Assembly: GCA_964638675.1 (NCBI GenBank)
Contig: CAZXAU010000001.1
Span: forward strand, 1 to 64,000
Direction of reading: 5' to 3'
Source of the DNA: SIG714 sp964638675
GTDB lineage: Bacteria > Bacillota > Clostridia > Oscillospirales > CAG-272
Length of the DNA: 64,000 nt
Made by a program: the position numbers and the translations under genes. Under the pieces are notes generated by a model. That model was not told the DNA's origin and searched no databases. It saw only the letters and a program-made list of their open reading frames with translations. Each line of letters begins with the position of its first letter. The stretch's first letter is position 1. Below are positions 1 to 8,992 of the stretch, in pieces.

Positions 1-683
1 ATGAAAATTGTGTTGATGAAATTCAAAAACAAAAGGCAATCGAATGGGGATATTATGATCCCGATTTCGATCCGGGCGATTTAGAGTGGCCTTTTTCGGC
101 TGTTGATTTGAAAACAGGAGTAATATATGAAGATATTCGGATGGGCAGAGGACTCAGATTTCCAGACACGGTGACCGTTGAAAAAATACGTGAAGATATT
201 AAAAAATATTGGGTATGCGACTTTATAAAAATTATAGACGATGCGGAATTCAGCGAACATGTTGTAGATTCACTCGCCTATCTTTCGCCCGACGGTCATG
301 TGTACAGTCACACTTATGGGCAAGCTCCGCATATCAGTGAGTTTGCCGGACGTCCCGATCTCGAAACTGCAAAAATCAAAGAAAAGAGCAGTAACACAAT
401 CACGCTTTCTTTTGATAAAGTGAGTGAAACAGAAAGAATCGAGGAAGGAATCACAATTCAGTACACGAAAACAGAAAGAGGATGGAGAATTTCGGGTACT
501 ACAGGCGGATATTATTATTTTTGGCATGACTCTCTATTCGCCCCCGATATCCCCGAAACAGCCGACAATTCGGTAGTATATATTGTTCTTGCATCTGTCA
601 GCCTTGCAGCCCTAGCCGGCGTAACTCTTGTATCTGCAAAGAAAAAAAGGAGTTTATTGCATAACGGTTCAATAAAGACATAA
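1..683 (+). CDS. Partial membrane-anchored protein, function unknown
   Basis: The frame is already open at the window edge (from base 3), so the 5' end is missing. The visible ~227 residues are mostly a polar, probably extracytoplasmic domain. Near the C-terminus is one hydrophobic segment (starting VVYIVLASVSLAALAG) followed by a KKKR stop-transfer cluster and a short cytoplasmic tail. This is the usual layout of a protein held in the membrane by its C-terminus. A TTG at 108 could start translation, but the upstream codons continue without a stop, so I treat it as internal. I do not recognise the family. A strong hairpin follows 16 bases after the stop. Confidence 0.6.
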   Translation, partial: ENCVDEIQKQKAIEWGYYDPDFDPGDLEWPFSAVDLKTGVIYEDIRMGRGLRFPDTVTVEKIREDIKKYWVCDFIKIIDDAEFSEHVVDSLAYLSPDGHVYSHTYGQAPHISEFAGRPDLETAKIKEKSSNTITLSFDKVSETERIEEGITIQYTKTERGWRISGTTGGYYYFWHDSLFAPDIPETADNSVVYIVLASVSLAALAGVTLVSAKKKRSLLHNGSIKT

Positions 684-698
684 AGTGCAAAACAAATC

Positions 699-727
699 AG
701 CGGTCGGGGCTATATCCGACCGCTTTT
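699..727 (+). terminator. Rho-independent terminator
   Basis: A perfect 9-bp GC-rich stem (699-707 with 716-724), 8-base loop and short T run end the first gene. The hairpin also sits at the 3' side of the leftward azlD, but no T run faces that direction. Confidence 0.8.
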
Positions 728-851
728 GAATTCAAGCAAAGGTTTGTGAGGGATTGTTCACGTTACGATGAAGGACTTATATCTTTTTACTTGTTCCTTA
801 TTAATTTACGGAATTTTGAATATCTTTTATATACCGGATCAATTTAAAAAA

Positions 852-1169
852 TTAAAGAATATAAGTTGTAACAATTTCGCATATCAGCACGCCGAGGCAT
901 GAGCCGAATGCTACCGTCAGAAGGTTTTTCCCGAAATATGCGAGTGCTATGGCGATAAAGAAGCCTACTGCTGCCGAAACGATCGAGGATGTTGCGAAAA
1001 ATATTGCTGGGACGGTCATTACAGAAAGAACAGCATAGGGCATATAGTGCAGAAAAGAAAGTATAAATCTGTTCTTTATTTCTTTTTTTATGAGCAAAAG
1101 CGGAATAAGCCTGACGAGGTATGTAACGCCTGCCATGACGGCGAGATATATAAGAAAGTTTGGCTTCAT
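852..1169 (-). CDS. azlD: AzlD-family branched-chain amino acid export subunit
   Basis: A 105-residue very hydrophobic protein with about four membrane segments, the normal size for AzlD. Family members pair with AzlC to export branched-chain amino acids or their analogues. Evidence is the topology, the N-terminal motif with paired R and P in the first helix (VTYLVRLIPLLL), and its place directly after azlC. The start overlaps the azlC stop by 4 bases (ATGA), so the two are translationally coupled. The substrate cannot be read from sequence. Confidence 0.9.
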   Translation of the reverse strand: MKPNFLIYLAVMAGVTYLVRLIPLLLIKKEIKNRFILSFLHYMPYAVLSVMTVPAIFFATSSIVSAAVGFFIAIALAYFGKNLLTVAFGSCLGVLICEIVTTYIL

Positions 1170-1888
1170 GATTGCTTCACCTCATCCTCTTCAAGCTTGA
1201 CAGGGGCGAGAATTGCAAAAACCGCACTTGCCGCAACAGCACAGATAATTATCGTGAATCCCGGGGGGATCTCTGAGAGCGACGGTACAAAGTTGAATAT
1301 ACAGCTGAGTACGACCGAGAGGGCAACACAAAGCGCCGTGGCAACGCTTTTGTGCATTTCGGGAATGACTGTTGCTATAAACATTCCGTAAATTGCAACG
1401 CCGAGTGCCGATGTAAGTATTGCCGGAAAAACTTCCCCTGCAAGCGCTCCGATAAGAGTTCCGAGACTCCATCCGAGGTAGGGTGTAATGATAAGTCCGT
1501 ACATATATCCCGCACTCACCTTTTCATTTTTGGACGCCACCACCGCAAAGACCTCATCGGTATTGACAAAGGCTATCGGAAAGCGGTCGGCAAGGTGTAT
1601 GCTCTTGTCAAATTTTTGTGAGAGCGAAACTGACATCAGTGAGTATCTTAAATTGATAACAAGCTGTGTCATTGCCAGTTCCATGAGTCCGCCGCCCGAC
1701 GCTATGATAGGTACACCTGCTTGCTGACCTGCCGATGTGACATTTGTCATTGAGATAAGCAATGCTTCTAAAACCGAAAGTCCGTTTTTTACCGAAAAAA
1801 TTCCAAAAGCGAATGCAACCGAAACATATCCGAGACATATTGGAATTCCGTCAATTATTCCGCGGACAAAAGCCTTTTTGCTGTTCAT
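1166..1888 (-). CDS. azlC: AzlC-family branched-chain amino acid permease
   Basis: 240 residues with about six to seven predicted membrane helices and family hallmarks: an N-terminal G-DG-P region (RGIIDGIPICLGYVSVAFAFG), SAGQQAG in the second helix region, LRYSLMS, and the conserved TDEVFA segment. AzlC is the large subunit of the AzlCD exporter. It starts 10 bases after the stop of a small membrane-protein gene and overlaps azlD, so a three-gene leftward transcript is likely. No regulator (AzlB/Lrp) is adjacent. Confidence 0.92.
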   Translation of the reverse strand: MNSKKAFVRGIIDGIPICLGYVSVAFAFGIFSVKNGLSVLEALLISMTNVTSAGQQAGVPIIASGGGLMELAMTQLVINLRYSLMSVSLSQKFDKSIHLADRFPIAFVNTDEVFAVVASKNEKVSAGYMYGLIITPYLGWSLGTLIGALAGEVFPAILTSALGVAIYGMFIATVIPEMHKSVATALCVALSVVLSCIFNFVPSLSEIPPGFTIIICAVAASAVFAILAPVKLEEDEVKQS

Positions 1889-1898
1889 ATCCTGAAAA

Positions 1899-2132
1899 CT
1901 ACTTTCTCCTGTCGTCTATAAAAATTATTATGCTCTCAATGAGCAGGACAAAACAGAAGATCCAGAGAAATATTCTAGTAACTTCGCTGTTGACAAACTG
2001 ATCCTGCCACAGTCCGATGGAGAGCAGTGTGAGAAAAAACGCCGAAAATATGATGTTTATATGCGGAAATATTTTTCTTGCGATTGATGTGATCCTGATT
2101 TTTTTCATAATGTATGACCACGGCTTTCGCAT
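1899..2132 (-). CDS. Small two-helix membrane protein
   Basis: 77 residues: a basic N-terminus, then two hydrophobic helices (around residues 25-45 and 52-70) and a charged DDRRK end. The ATG at 2132 is preceded by AGGAAG at a suitable distance, which favours it over the internal ATG at 2108. The gene ends 10 bases before azlC and probably shares its transcript. I do not recognise the family; it could be an accessory to the exporter or an unrelated small membrane protein. Confidence 0.6.
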   Translation of the reverse strand: MRKPWSYIMKKIRITSIARKIFPHINIIFSAFFLTLLSIGLWQDQFVNSEVTRIFLWIFCFVLLIESIIIFIDDRRK

Positions 2133-2141
2133 TGCGAAAGC
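2123..2141 (-). promoter_or_regulatory. Hairpin covering the small-gene start codon
   Basis: A perfect inverted repeat (GCTTTCGC-ATT-GCGAAAGC) has the start codon of the 77-residue protein at its loop. In RNA it would bury the start next to its ribosome site, so it may dampen translation. A second small hairpin (2173-2184) and an 8-bp perfect hairpin (2197-2215) lie just upstream. Confidence 0.4.
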
Positions 2142-2231
2142 TTCCTTTCTTGTGGAATTGGGGCTCGTTTAGGTGGCGAAAGCCACAAAACACCGCCTGA
2201 AAAAGTATTTTTCAGACTTCGCTCCTTTATC

Positions 2232-3251
2232 TCATTCAAACTTCGGTTCTTTGATTATTATGCAATCGCTGATCGCACGAGGCGCATCGGGGTAAGTGCT
2301 TGTCGGCGGAACGTTGATATACCTGTTGCCGAAAACCATAAACGATGATATACCGCCGTCAAGGTTGTAAGCCGCAGTACATCCGAGCGATTCCATGAGA
2401 GCGGCTTCCTCGGCAAAGGTCATTCCCTTTGATTCAGATGTTCTTCCGTCAATAGTAACGAAGCAGTAGTGACCGGGTTCATAATAACCGATTGCAGTTC
2501 TCGGATTTTTGCCGGATATGTTTTTGTACCATGACGGAAATTCGGTGATAGCTTCTCCGTTTTTATCAAGGAGTGCCGGGCCGAACGCCCAACACTGATA
2601 TGCACCGTTTTTCTGCGCTTTGCTCATAGAGAATTCAGAGCCGCTCATCGTTTCCATGACGCCGTTATAGTAGAGAAGGCATACATCCTGATTGATCGCC
2701 TTTTTTTCTCTGTAGATATAATAATTTCTTATGACAGGACCGTAATCTCTTGCCGCATAGTAATCGCCGTTGATAGAGAGAATTGCGCCCGATTCATTGA
2801 ACATGTCAAGTCCCTTTTTATTGACTATTTCGCCGCTTTCATTGACGGGAATATAGCTTTGGAGACACTCTAAGCTTGCAATAAAAACATCCGCAACATA
2901 ATATGTGCAATCGATTATTTTCATCCTTACTTCTCTGATATAAATTGAAATATAAGGACTGCGATATGAGTTTGGGGTTTGTATTATCTCACCGTCTGTA
3001 AAGACATTTTTGTATTTGTTGTAAAATTCAAGTTTTTCGTACCGGGAATTCGGATCGTCTGTTTGTGAGGTGGGGACGCTTGTTTTAACGGGCGGAACAA
3101 TGAGGCTCGGGTTGTTTCCTATCTTCTGCGGACGAACATGGTGAAAATATGCAAAAACGCACAAAAGAAGAGCCGCTATAAGCAGGTCGCAAATGAGAAA
3201 GAGCGGCAGACTGTATTTTTTTTGTTTTGTGTTATTTGGGTAATTGCTCAT
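2232..3251 (-). CDS. Membrane-anchored phosphodiester glycosidase (NAGPA) domain protein
   Basis: About 339 residues: short basic N-terminus, one membrane helix (LPLFLICDLLIAALLLCVFA), a proline/threonine linker, then an extracytoplasmic NAGPA-type domain. Visible family motifs are SINGDYY, the late NPRTAIGY, GMTFAEEAALMESLGC and YNLDGGISS. This family cleaves GlcNAc-phosphodiester linkages, possibly in exopolysaccharide or teichoic material here. I chose the ATG at 3251 because GAGG lies just upstream; the frame runs back to a GTG at 3287 without a good ribosome site. It follows the pseudouridine synthase gene by 37 bases. Confidence 0.85.
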   Translation of the reverse strand: MSNYPNNTKQKKYSLPLFLICDLLIAALLLCVFAYFHHVRPQKIGNNPSLIVPPVKTSVPTSQTDDPNSRYEKLEFYNKYKNVFTDGEIIQTPNSYRSPYISIYIREVRMKIIDCTYYVADVFIASLECLQSYIPVNESGEIVNKKGLDMFNESGAILSINGDYYAARDYGPVIRNYYIYREKKAINQDVCLLYYNGVMETMSGSEFSMSKAQKNGAYQCWAFGPALLDKNGEAITEFPSWYKNISGKNPRTAIGYYEPGHYCFVTIDGRTSESKGMTFAEEAALMESLGCTAAYNLDGGISSFMVFGNRYINVPPTSTYPDAPRAISDCIIIKEPKFE

Positions 3252-3288
3252 ATCATGCCTCGGTTTTATTACTGTATAACTATACACA

Positions 3289-3978
3289 TCATTTGATCAA
3301 TGAAGGAAGAGCTGTTTCTGAGATCATCAGGCAATCATCAGACGAAAACCCGAATTCACGGAAATCGGGATATCTAATGAAATCAAGCTGTTTTTTGGTT
3401 CTCGGATGGATGAAGGAGAGGTGAAAGGAAAATAAACACGGTTTGTCATTTTTGTCACGGCTTCCGTATCTTCCGTCCCCGAGAAGCGGCATTTTCCTTG
3501 ATGCAAACTGCACACGGATCTGGTGTGTCCTCCCGGTGTAAAGCTTTATACGCATAAGCGACAATTTGTTTTTCGTCATAACAGTTGCATATTCCAGTCT
3601 TGCATCACGGACACCTTTTCTCATTTTATCGGCAATATATGTTTTATTGACCCTCGAATCGTGAAAGAGCAGATCGCTGTATTCTCCCCTTTTTTCAGCA
3701 GGTTCACCGATAATTACAGCGGCATATTCCTTGGTTACTTTTTTGTCAGCAAAGTCCTTTATAAGTGCCGATGCTGAAAATGAATTCAGTGCATAAACCA
3801 TTATTCCGCCGACATTTTTGTCAAGGCGGTGTACAGAATATACCTCGGGAATGCAGAGCTCCTCGCAAAGAAGCTTCGGAACACTGTTCTTGTTTCCCTC
3901 TTTTTCCGAAAGTGCTCCGACAGGCTTTATGCAGACAACAATATCCTTGTCCTTGTAAAGAATTTCAATCATTCTCAT
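3289..3978 (-). CDS. RluA-family pseudouridine synthase
   Basis: 229 residues with the RluA catalytic motif HRLDK (Asp53) and the conserved C-terminal GRTHQIRVQFA segment. There is no S4 RNA-binding domain at the N-terminus, so it is a short RluA/RluC-like type. It converts uridine to pseudouridine in rRNA or tRNA; the target cannot be told from sequence. Probably first gene of a leftward unit with the glycosidase-like gene. Confidence 0.92.
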   Translation of the reverse strand: MRMIEILYKDKDIVVCIKPVGALSEKEGNKNSVPKLLCEELCIPEVYSVHRLDKNVGGIMVYALNSFSASALIKDFADKKVTKEYAAVIIGEPAEKRGEYSDLLFHDSRVNKTYIADKMRKGVRDARLEYATVMTKNKLSLMRIKLYTGRTHQIRVQFASRKMPLLGDGRYGSRDKNDKPCLFSFHLSFIHPRTKKQLDFIRYPDFREFGFSSDDCLMISETALPSLIK

Positions 3979-4275
3979 TGACCCCGTCGCTTAATCATTT
4001 AACATACAAAACGCAGAACTTCGATCATGTGCGTGTCGTTTGATTTTCATATTCGGCTTATAAAACATTTATTATTCTACCGTAAATGTATAATACAATA
4101 ATTGTTTTTATTATTCAATAGTTAAAGCTTTTATTTTACATAAATTTAACACAAAAACTGTATGTCGATATGTTTTTTATTTAAAATTTGATTTATATCC
4201 TTGTATTTTTCAAATATTTATGATAGAATGAATTTGTGAAAGGGCTAATCTGAAATTTTTTGCAGTTGTGGGTTT
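3979..4275. other. AT-rich divergent intergenic region
   Basis: About 300 bases between the leftward rluA-like gene and rightward mrnC. It is strongly AT-rich; apart from the mrnC-side promoter at 4201-4229 I see no gene or RNA. Confidence 0.6.
4201..4229 (+). promoter_or_regulatory. Promoter for mrnC
   Basis: TTGTAT at 4201-4206, 17-base spacer, TAGAAT at 4224-4229, about 45 bases before the start of mrnC. Confidence 0.55.
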
Positions 4276-4662
4276 GTGTTTATGGAAATCAATTCTTGTT
4301 CTGTCCCGGCTTTGGCATATCTCGGGGATTCGGTATTTGAGCTTACAGTCAGAAAACATCTTGTTTCATCCGGTCTTTCATTATCGATCGACCTCAATCA
4401 TAAGGCGCTTGACTTTGTTACGGCAAACAATCAGAGTAAAGGGATTGAAAAAATATTGCCGCACCTTGATGAACACGAAATGTCATTTTATAAACGTGGC
4501 AGGAATCATAAAAGCAATTATCACCCAAAGAGTGCTGATTTGGGAACCTATCACAGAGCTACCGGACTTGAGGTGCTTTTTGCGATGCTCTATCTTGAGG
4601 GAAAAGACGAAAGGATCGACGAGCTGTTCAAAATCGGTTTTCTCGAAAATGAAAATGATTAA
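4276..4662 (+). CDS. mrnC: Mini-ribonuclease III
   Basis: 128 residues, the size of MrnC: an RNase III catalytic domain with no double-stranded RNA-binding domain. The signature ALAYLGDSVFEL and later GLEVLFAMLYLEG carry the acidic catalytic residues. MrnC matures 23S rRNA in Firmicutes. The first codon is GTG at 4276 with an ATG two codons on (4282); neither has a strong ribosome site, so the exact start is open. The ROK kinase follows after 33 bases. Confidence 0.92.
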   Translation: MFMEINSCSVPALAYLGDSVFELTVRKHLVSSGLSLSIDLNHKALDFVTANNQSKGIEKILPHLDEHEMSFYKRGRNHKSNYHPKSADLGTYHRATGLEVLFAMLYLEGKDERIDELFKIGFLENEND

Positions 4663-4695
4663 CTGAGTAAAACGATAAAAATCGGAGGAAATATT

Positions 4696-5652
4696 ATGGC
4701 AAACAAAAAATACAGAATCGGTATAGATTTCGGCGGAACGAATATTGCCGTCGGACTTGTTGATGAGAATATGACTATTGTACGTAAGGCATCAAGACCT
4801 ACACTTTTAGGCAGAGCGGTTGATGAAATGGTGCTTGACATGGCTGAGATCTGCAAAGAGCTTCTTGAAGCGCAGGAAAGCTCACTTGATGAGCTTGAAA
4901 GTGTCGGAATTGCATGTCCCGGAACTATAAATTCGGGTACGGGTCAGGTTGAGTATTACTGCAATATGGATCTTTATAACTATCCGATGGTCGATAAGCT
5001 GAAAGCGGCACTGAATTTCGAGAATGTGAAAATCGCCAACGATGCGAATGCCGCCGCATACGGAGAAGCGATAGCAGGTGCGGCAAAGGGTGCAAGTGAA
5101 GCGATAATGATTACGCTCGGTACGGGAGTCGGCGGAGGAATCGTCACATACGGCAAGCTGTATGAGGGATTCAATTATTCTGCGGCAGAGCTCGGACATA
5201 TTGTGATCGTCAAGGATGGGATCCCCTGTCCCTGCGGCAGACGCGGATGCTGGGAGCAGTATTCTTCGGCGACTGCACTGATAAGAGAGACAAAAAAGGC
5301 AATGGAAGAGCACCGCGAAAGCCTGATGTGGGATCTTTGCTCTGGAGATATCAATAAGGCAAGCGGCAGAACCGCATTTGATGCATCGAGAAAAGGCGAT
5401 ATAACTGCAAAAGCGGTTGTTGATGAGTATATTTCATATCTTTCATGCGGACTTACAAATATAGTAAACATATTCCAGCCTCAGGTGCTTTGCATAGGCG
5501 GAGGAGTATCAGGAGAAAAAGAAAATCTTCGTTTGCCGGTCGAAGAGCTTGTGATGAAGGAGCAGTACGCAAAGACTACGCCGAATAAAACCAAAATCGT
5601 GATAGCACAGCTCGGAAATGATGCCGGAATTATCGGAGCAGCAATGCTTTGA
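4696..5652 (+). CDS. glcK: ROK-family glucokinase
   Basis: 318 residues with the N-terminal phosphate-binding loop DFGGTNIAVGLVD, the sugar-site Asn-Asp (KIANDANAAAYGEA), the glycine-rich GTGVGGG, and the zinc motif CPCGRRGCWE. These are the marks of ROK sugar kinases; the length and motifs fit the glucokinase branch (glucose to glucose-6-phosphate), though another hexose is possible. A strong GGAGG precedes the ATG. It lies between mrnC and recA, probably as part of one rightward unit. Confidence 0.88.
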   Translation: MANKKYRIGIDFGGTNIAVGLVDENMTIVRKASRPTLLGRAVDEMVLDMAEICKELLEAQESSLDELESVGIACPGTINSGTGQVEYYCNMDLYNYPMVDKLKAALNFENVKIANDANAAAYGEAIAGAAKGASEAIMITLGTGVGGGIVTYGKLYEGFNYSAAELGHIVIVKDGIPCPCGRRGCWEQYSSATALIRETKKAMEEHRESLMWDLCSGDINKASGRTAFDASRKGDITAKAVVDEYISYLSCGLTNIVNIFQPQVLCIGGGVSGEKENLRLPVEELVMKEQYAKTTPNKTKIVIAQLGNDAGIIGAAML

Positions 5653-5688
5653 TAATCAAGTAAGAACAATGGTAAGGAGATAAATAAA

Positions 5689-6813
5689 ATGGCAGGAAAA
5701 TCAACTAAAAAAGAAGTTGCACCGATAAACGATGAAAATGCAAAAGCCAAGGCACTTGAAACGGCAATAGCACAGCTTGATAAAAAATTCGGCAAAGGAA
5801 CGGTAATGAAGCTTTCGGGACAGACCGATATCAAGGTCAGCACTGTCTCAACAGGCTCTATGACGCTTGATATTGCACTCGGTGTCGGCGGACTTCCGAG
5901 AGGAAGAATTGTAGAAATATTCGGGCCTGAATCATCGGGTAAAACTACAATTGCACTTCATGCGGTTGCTGAGGTTCAGAAAAGCGGCGGAATTGCGGCA
6001 TTTGTTGATGCAGAACACGCACTTGATCCTGTATATGCCAAGGCACTGGGCGTGAACCTTGATGAACTGCTCATTTCACAGCCCGACAGCGGTGAGCAGG
6101 CACTTGAGGTCGCCGAATCTCTCGTTCGTTCGGGAGCGGTCGATATAGTTATCGTTGACTCTGTTGCTGCCCTCGTTCCTCAGCAGGAAATTGACGGCGA
6201 TATGGGACAGGGACATGTCGGACTTCACGCAAGATTGATGTCACAGGCATTGCGTAAAATGTCGGGAGCTGTTGCAAAGGCAAATGCAATCGTGGTATTT
6301 ATAAATCAGCTCCGTGAGAAGGTGGGAGTAATTTACGGAAACCCCGAAGTTACAACAGGCGGAAGAGCGCTCAAGTTTTATGCTTCGATAAGAATTGAGG
6401 TCCGTGCATCCGAAAAGATCAAAGACGGAAATGAAATGATCGGTGCAAAAACAAAGTGCAAGGTCGTAAAGAATAAGGTCGCTCCGCCTTTTAAAACAGC
6501 TGAATTCGATATGATCTACGGCAAGGGAATTTCTAAGATCGGAGAGATTATTGATGCGGCACTCGAGCTCGGGATCGTTGAGCGTTCGGGAGCGTGGTTC
6601 TACTACAACGAACAGCGTATCGGTCAGGGAAGAGATAATGCTAAAAAATTTATAGAAGACAGTCCTGAAATACAAAACGAAATTGAAGCGAAGATCAGAG
6701 CACACGGACTTGACAACAGCATGACGAGCGATGATATTTCATCATCGGGTGATCTTGACGATGACGGATTCGATATCAGCGTCTACGGTCTTGACGACAG
6801 CGACGATAAATAA
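5689..6813 (+). CDS. recA: Recombinase RecA
   Basis: 374 residues. Walker A GPESSGKTT at 79-87, the DNA-binding loop region (VPQQEIDGDMGQGHVG), INQLREKVG and the GGRALKFYAS motif are all present, with the usual acidic C-terminal tail. RecA forms filaments on single-stranded DNA for strand exchange and LexA cleavage. AAGGAG precedes the ATG. recX follows 12 bases later, so the two are co-transcribed. I see no clear SOS box just upstream. Confidence 0.98.
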   Translation: MAGKSTKKEVAPINDENAKAKALETAIAQLDKKFGKGTVMKLSGQTDIKVSTVSTGSMTLDIALGVGGLPRGRIVEIFGPESSGKTTIALHAVAEVQKSGGIAAFVDAEHALDPVYAKALGVNLDELLISQPDSGEQALEVAESLVRSGAVDIVIVDSVAALVPQQEIDGDMGQGHVGLHARLMSQALRKMSGAVAKANAIVVFINQLREKVGVIYGNPEVTTGGRALKFYASIRIEVRASEKIKDGNEMIGAKTKCKVVKNKVAPPFKTAEFDMIYGKGISKIGEIIDAALELGIVERSGAWFYYNEQRIGQGRDNAKKFIEDSPEIQNEIEAKIRAHGLDNSMTSDDISSSGDLDDDGFDISVYGLDDSDDK

Positions 6814-6825
6814 TCTCCAAAAGAT

Positions 6826-7290
6826 ATGAACGAGAGGGAAATACCCGAAAAATATAAAAAGGCATTGAAATCGGCAGTCGGTATACTTGCCTATGCCGAC
6901 TGTACAGCCAAAACTCTTGCCGAAAAGCTTTCAAAAAAAGGCTATGACAGAGAAACGTCAGACTTTGTTGTTGATTATGTGGTCTCAAGAGGCTTTCTGA
7001 ATGAGGAAAGATATCTCGGGCGTTTTGTTGAATTTTTGGCAGAAAAAAAGCTGTTCGGAAAACGCAGAATAGCACTTGAGATATACAGAAAGGGTTTTGA
7101 CAGTGATATCGTACGTGATTGTCTGCCCGATATAATTGAAAGAATCGATTTTGGCGAAATAGCCTACAGTGCGGCAAAAAAACTGAATAAGGGCGATCGT
7201 GATAAGCTGTATGCATCACTTCTTCGCATGGGACATTCATTTTCGGATTCCTCAGCAGCTTGCAAAAGGATTTTTGCACGAGAGGAATGA
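6826..7290 (+). CDS. recX: RecX regulatory protein
   Basis: 154 residues, helical and charged, with the RecX three-helix repeats (for example YADCTAKTLAEKLSKKGYD and VSRGFLNEERYLGRFVEF). RecX caps and limits RecA filaments. Its position 12 bases after recA is the usual one. The last repeat is short but complete enough to look functional. The ribosome site is weak, which fits translation coupled to recA. Confidence 0.93.
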   Translation: MNEREIPEKYKKALKSAVGILAYADCTAKTLAEKLSKKGYDRETSDFVVDYVVSRGFLNEERYLGRFVEFLAEKKLFGKRRIALEIYRKGFDSDIVRDCLPDIIERIDFGEIAYSAAKKLNKGDRDKLYASLLRMGHSFSDSSAACKRIFAREE

Positions 7291-7300
7291 CCGAGAACAT

Positions 7301-7338
7301 ATTCAAGGGGAGTTTTCTTAGGAAAGCTCCCCTTGAAT
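7301..7338 (+). terminator. Terminator of the mrnC-recX unit
   Basis: A 12-bp perfect outer stem (7301-7312 with 7327-7338) extends inward through TTTTC/GAAAG. The stem resembles the AAAGTTCCCC hairpin of the dispersed repeat family seen elsewhere in the window. Confidence 0.7.
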
Positions 7339-7374
7339 GGTATAAAACCTAAAGAAAACAGCTTATTATGAATG

Positions 7375-7405
7375 TGAAAGCCTCCACAGGAAAACCTGTG
7401 GAGGC
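7375..7405 (-). terminator. Terminator of the sigma-factor gene
   Basis: An 11-bp perfect GC-rich stem (7380-7390 with 7395-7405), tetraloop, and a T run on the minus strand, just past the leftward stop at 7421. Confidence 0.8.
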
Positions 7406-7420
7406 ATATTGATAAACTGA

Positions 7421-8992
7421 TTATTTCAAAATAACATAGGTTGTCGGGAGAATGCCGTTCCCATTATACGGCAACAAGTATTTACGGTCATACAAATTTG
7501 CAACCGGTGCAGATATCGCATCTTCAAACAAACGAAGATAAGCCATATCCTTCGCAAGTTTTTTCAGATGAACAGGTACATGATTTTTCAGTATATTCGC
7601 AACAGTTCCCATCATTTTTTCAGCTTCGTCTGCAATCAGAGAGGCTGTTTGCGCAAAGATATCCTTTAGAGCTTTGTGTTGCTCCTTTGTAAGAACCGGT
7701 GCATTTACAAAAAGCCTGTTATCTTTTGAAATGACATATCCCTTACGAATCATATCGGCGGCTATTGCTTTGTCATTTTCGCTGAAAAGTCCGGTATCGC
7801 CTTTCGCAATATCCAGAAACACATTAGTGACATTTTGTCGGTTGAAATCGTAATGATGCACCATTTCTCCGTTTATCGGGAAATCCATAAACTGAACGTA
7901 ATCTCCGGCGCTGTTTACAACATTGGAAATACCAAATCCAAACTTGGATTCCCACAAGCTTTGCTCTCCTTTCTCAGCACCCCAGACAAAACACTCTGTT
8001 CCAAACTTATCCTTTGGATAGACTATTTGAATTTTTTTCTGTAAAATTTCTATCACTGCACCATACAGAATAAAGCTTACCATTTGCCATGCGAAAGCAT
8101 TGCCGCCCATGTCTGCTCCGAAAAAGCCTATATTACGGACTTCTTTCTCATATTCGGCAATTGAAGAGGTCAGCATATCGGCAATTTTTTCTCTCAGCTG
8201 CGATGTTTTGGCATTGACTTCGTTTGCAAAATCTTTTGTGAAGATCACAATGTCGGTGTAGTATTTGTTGCCGTCTTTTTTCAGTAATTCATATTCGCAC
8301 AGCTCGCTCAGCTTGTCTTCCATATATGGGAGAGATACGCCGATCTCCAGGCTGATCTGCTCTGCACTCAGCCTGTCATTGTAGCAGGCGAACAGAATGT
8401 TCTGCGATATTTTGCTGTCACACAAATGGTAATATCTGTTTGATCCGTTTCCCCAGAACATAAGGGATAACTCTTTGGGGTTGTAGCTCTGACTTCCGTA
8501 GTTTCGTTCCATATTCATACCTTCTTTCAGAATTTGTCGTGATTTGAAAAGCAGGTATTTTACCATGCTTTCACTTACTCCGAGGCGATCGGATATTTCG
8601 GAACAAGACCTGTTTTCCATATAGTACAGGACAACGGCTTTTCTGTACTTTTCGCAAAGCAAGGTCAATTCACGCCGAAGCAGATATAACGCAGAATCGT
8701 CTTCATCGGGCAACTGCGCTATGTCCGGCAGATCGTCTGTGAACTCGCAAGCTCTGCCTTTTGTCCTGTTTTTGCACCACTGCTTGTATACATTACCCGC
8801 TACCGCCCACATAAAGCCGTAAATCGCATCGGCATTCCGGATATTATCGGCAGATCTGTATATCTCTAGCATAATATCACCTGCCAGATCTTCTGCATCA
8901 AAGTGGTTTGATGTCCGGGCACTGCAGTAAGACAAAAGAGCCTTCGCCATATCCTCAAGTTTCGCGTCAAGTTCTTTCTTATCCAATTTCAC
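7421..8992 (-). CDS. ECF-type sigma factor with a large C-terminal extension
   Basis: 523 residues. Residues ~30-75 look like sigma region 2 (AEDLAGDIMLEIYRSADN...WAVAGNVYKQW) and ~100-157 like region 4 with its helix-turn-helix (CSEISDRLGVSESMVKYLLF). Ordinary ECF factors end near residue 160-200. Here about 360 more residues follow: a likely winged-helix segment (~197-250, AEQISLEIGVSLPYMEDKLS), then a helical/mixed domain that I do not recognise. A plausible reading is a one-component system in which the tail senses a signal and controls the sigma part. There is no neighbouring anti-sigma gene. The ribosome site is AAGGAGG-like just before the ATG. Confidence 0.8.
   Translation of the reverse strand: MKLDKKELDAKLEDMAKALLSYCSARTSNHFDAEDLAGDIMLEIYRSADNIRNADAIYGFMWAVAGNVYKQWCKNRTKGRACEFTDDLPDIAQLPDEDDSALYLLRRELTLLCEKYRKAVVLYYMENRSCSEISDRLGVSESMVKYLLFKSRQILKEGMNMERNYGSQSYNPKELSLMFWGNGSNRYYHLCDSKISQNILFACYNDRLSAEQISLEIGVSLPYMEDKLSELCEYELLKKDGNKYYTDIVIFTKDFANEVNAKTSQLREKIADMLTSSIAEYEKEVRNIGFFGADMGGNAFAWQMVSFILYGAVIEILQKKIQIVYPKDKFGTECFVWGAEKGEQSLWESKFGFGISNVVNSAGDYVQFMDFPINGEMVHHYDFNRQNVTNVFLDIAKGDTGLFSENDKAIAADMIRKGYVISKDNRLFVNAPVLTKEQHKALKDIFAQTASLIADEAEKMMGTVANILKNHVPVHLKKLAKDMAYLRLFEDAISAPVANLYDRKYLLPYNGNGILPTTYVILK

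Noticed and set aside
2197..2215. Terminator before the small membrane-protein gene
   Set aside because: The stem is perfect but A/T-only apart from its base, and no T run follows, so I list it only as a hairpin.
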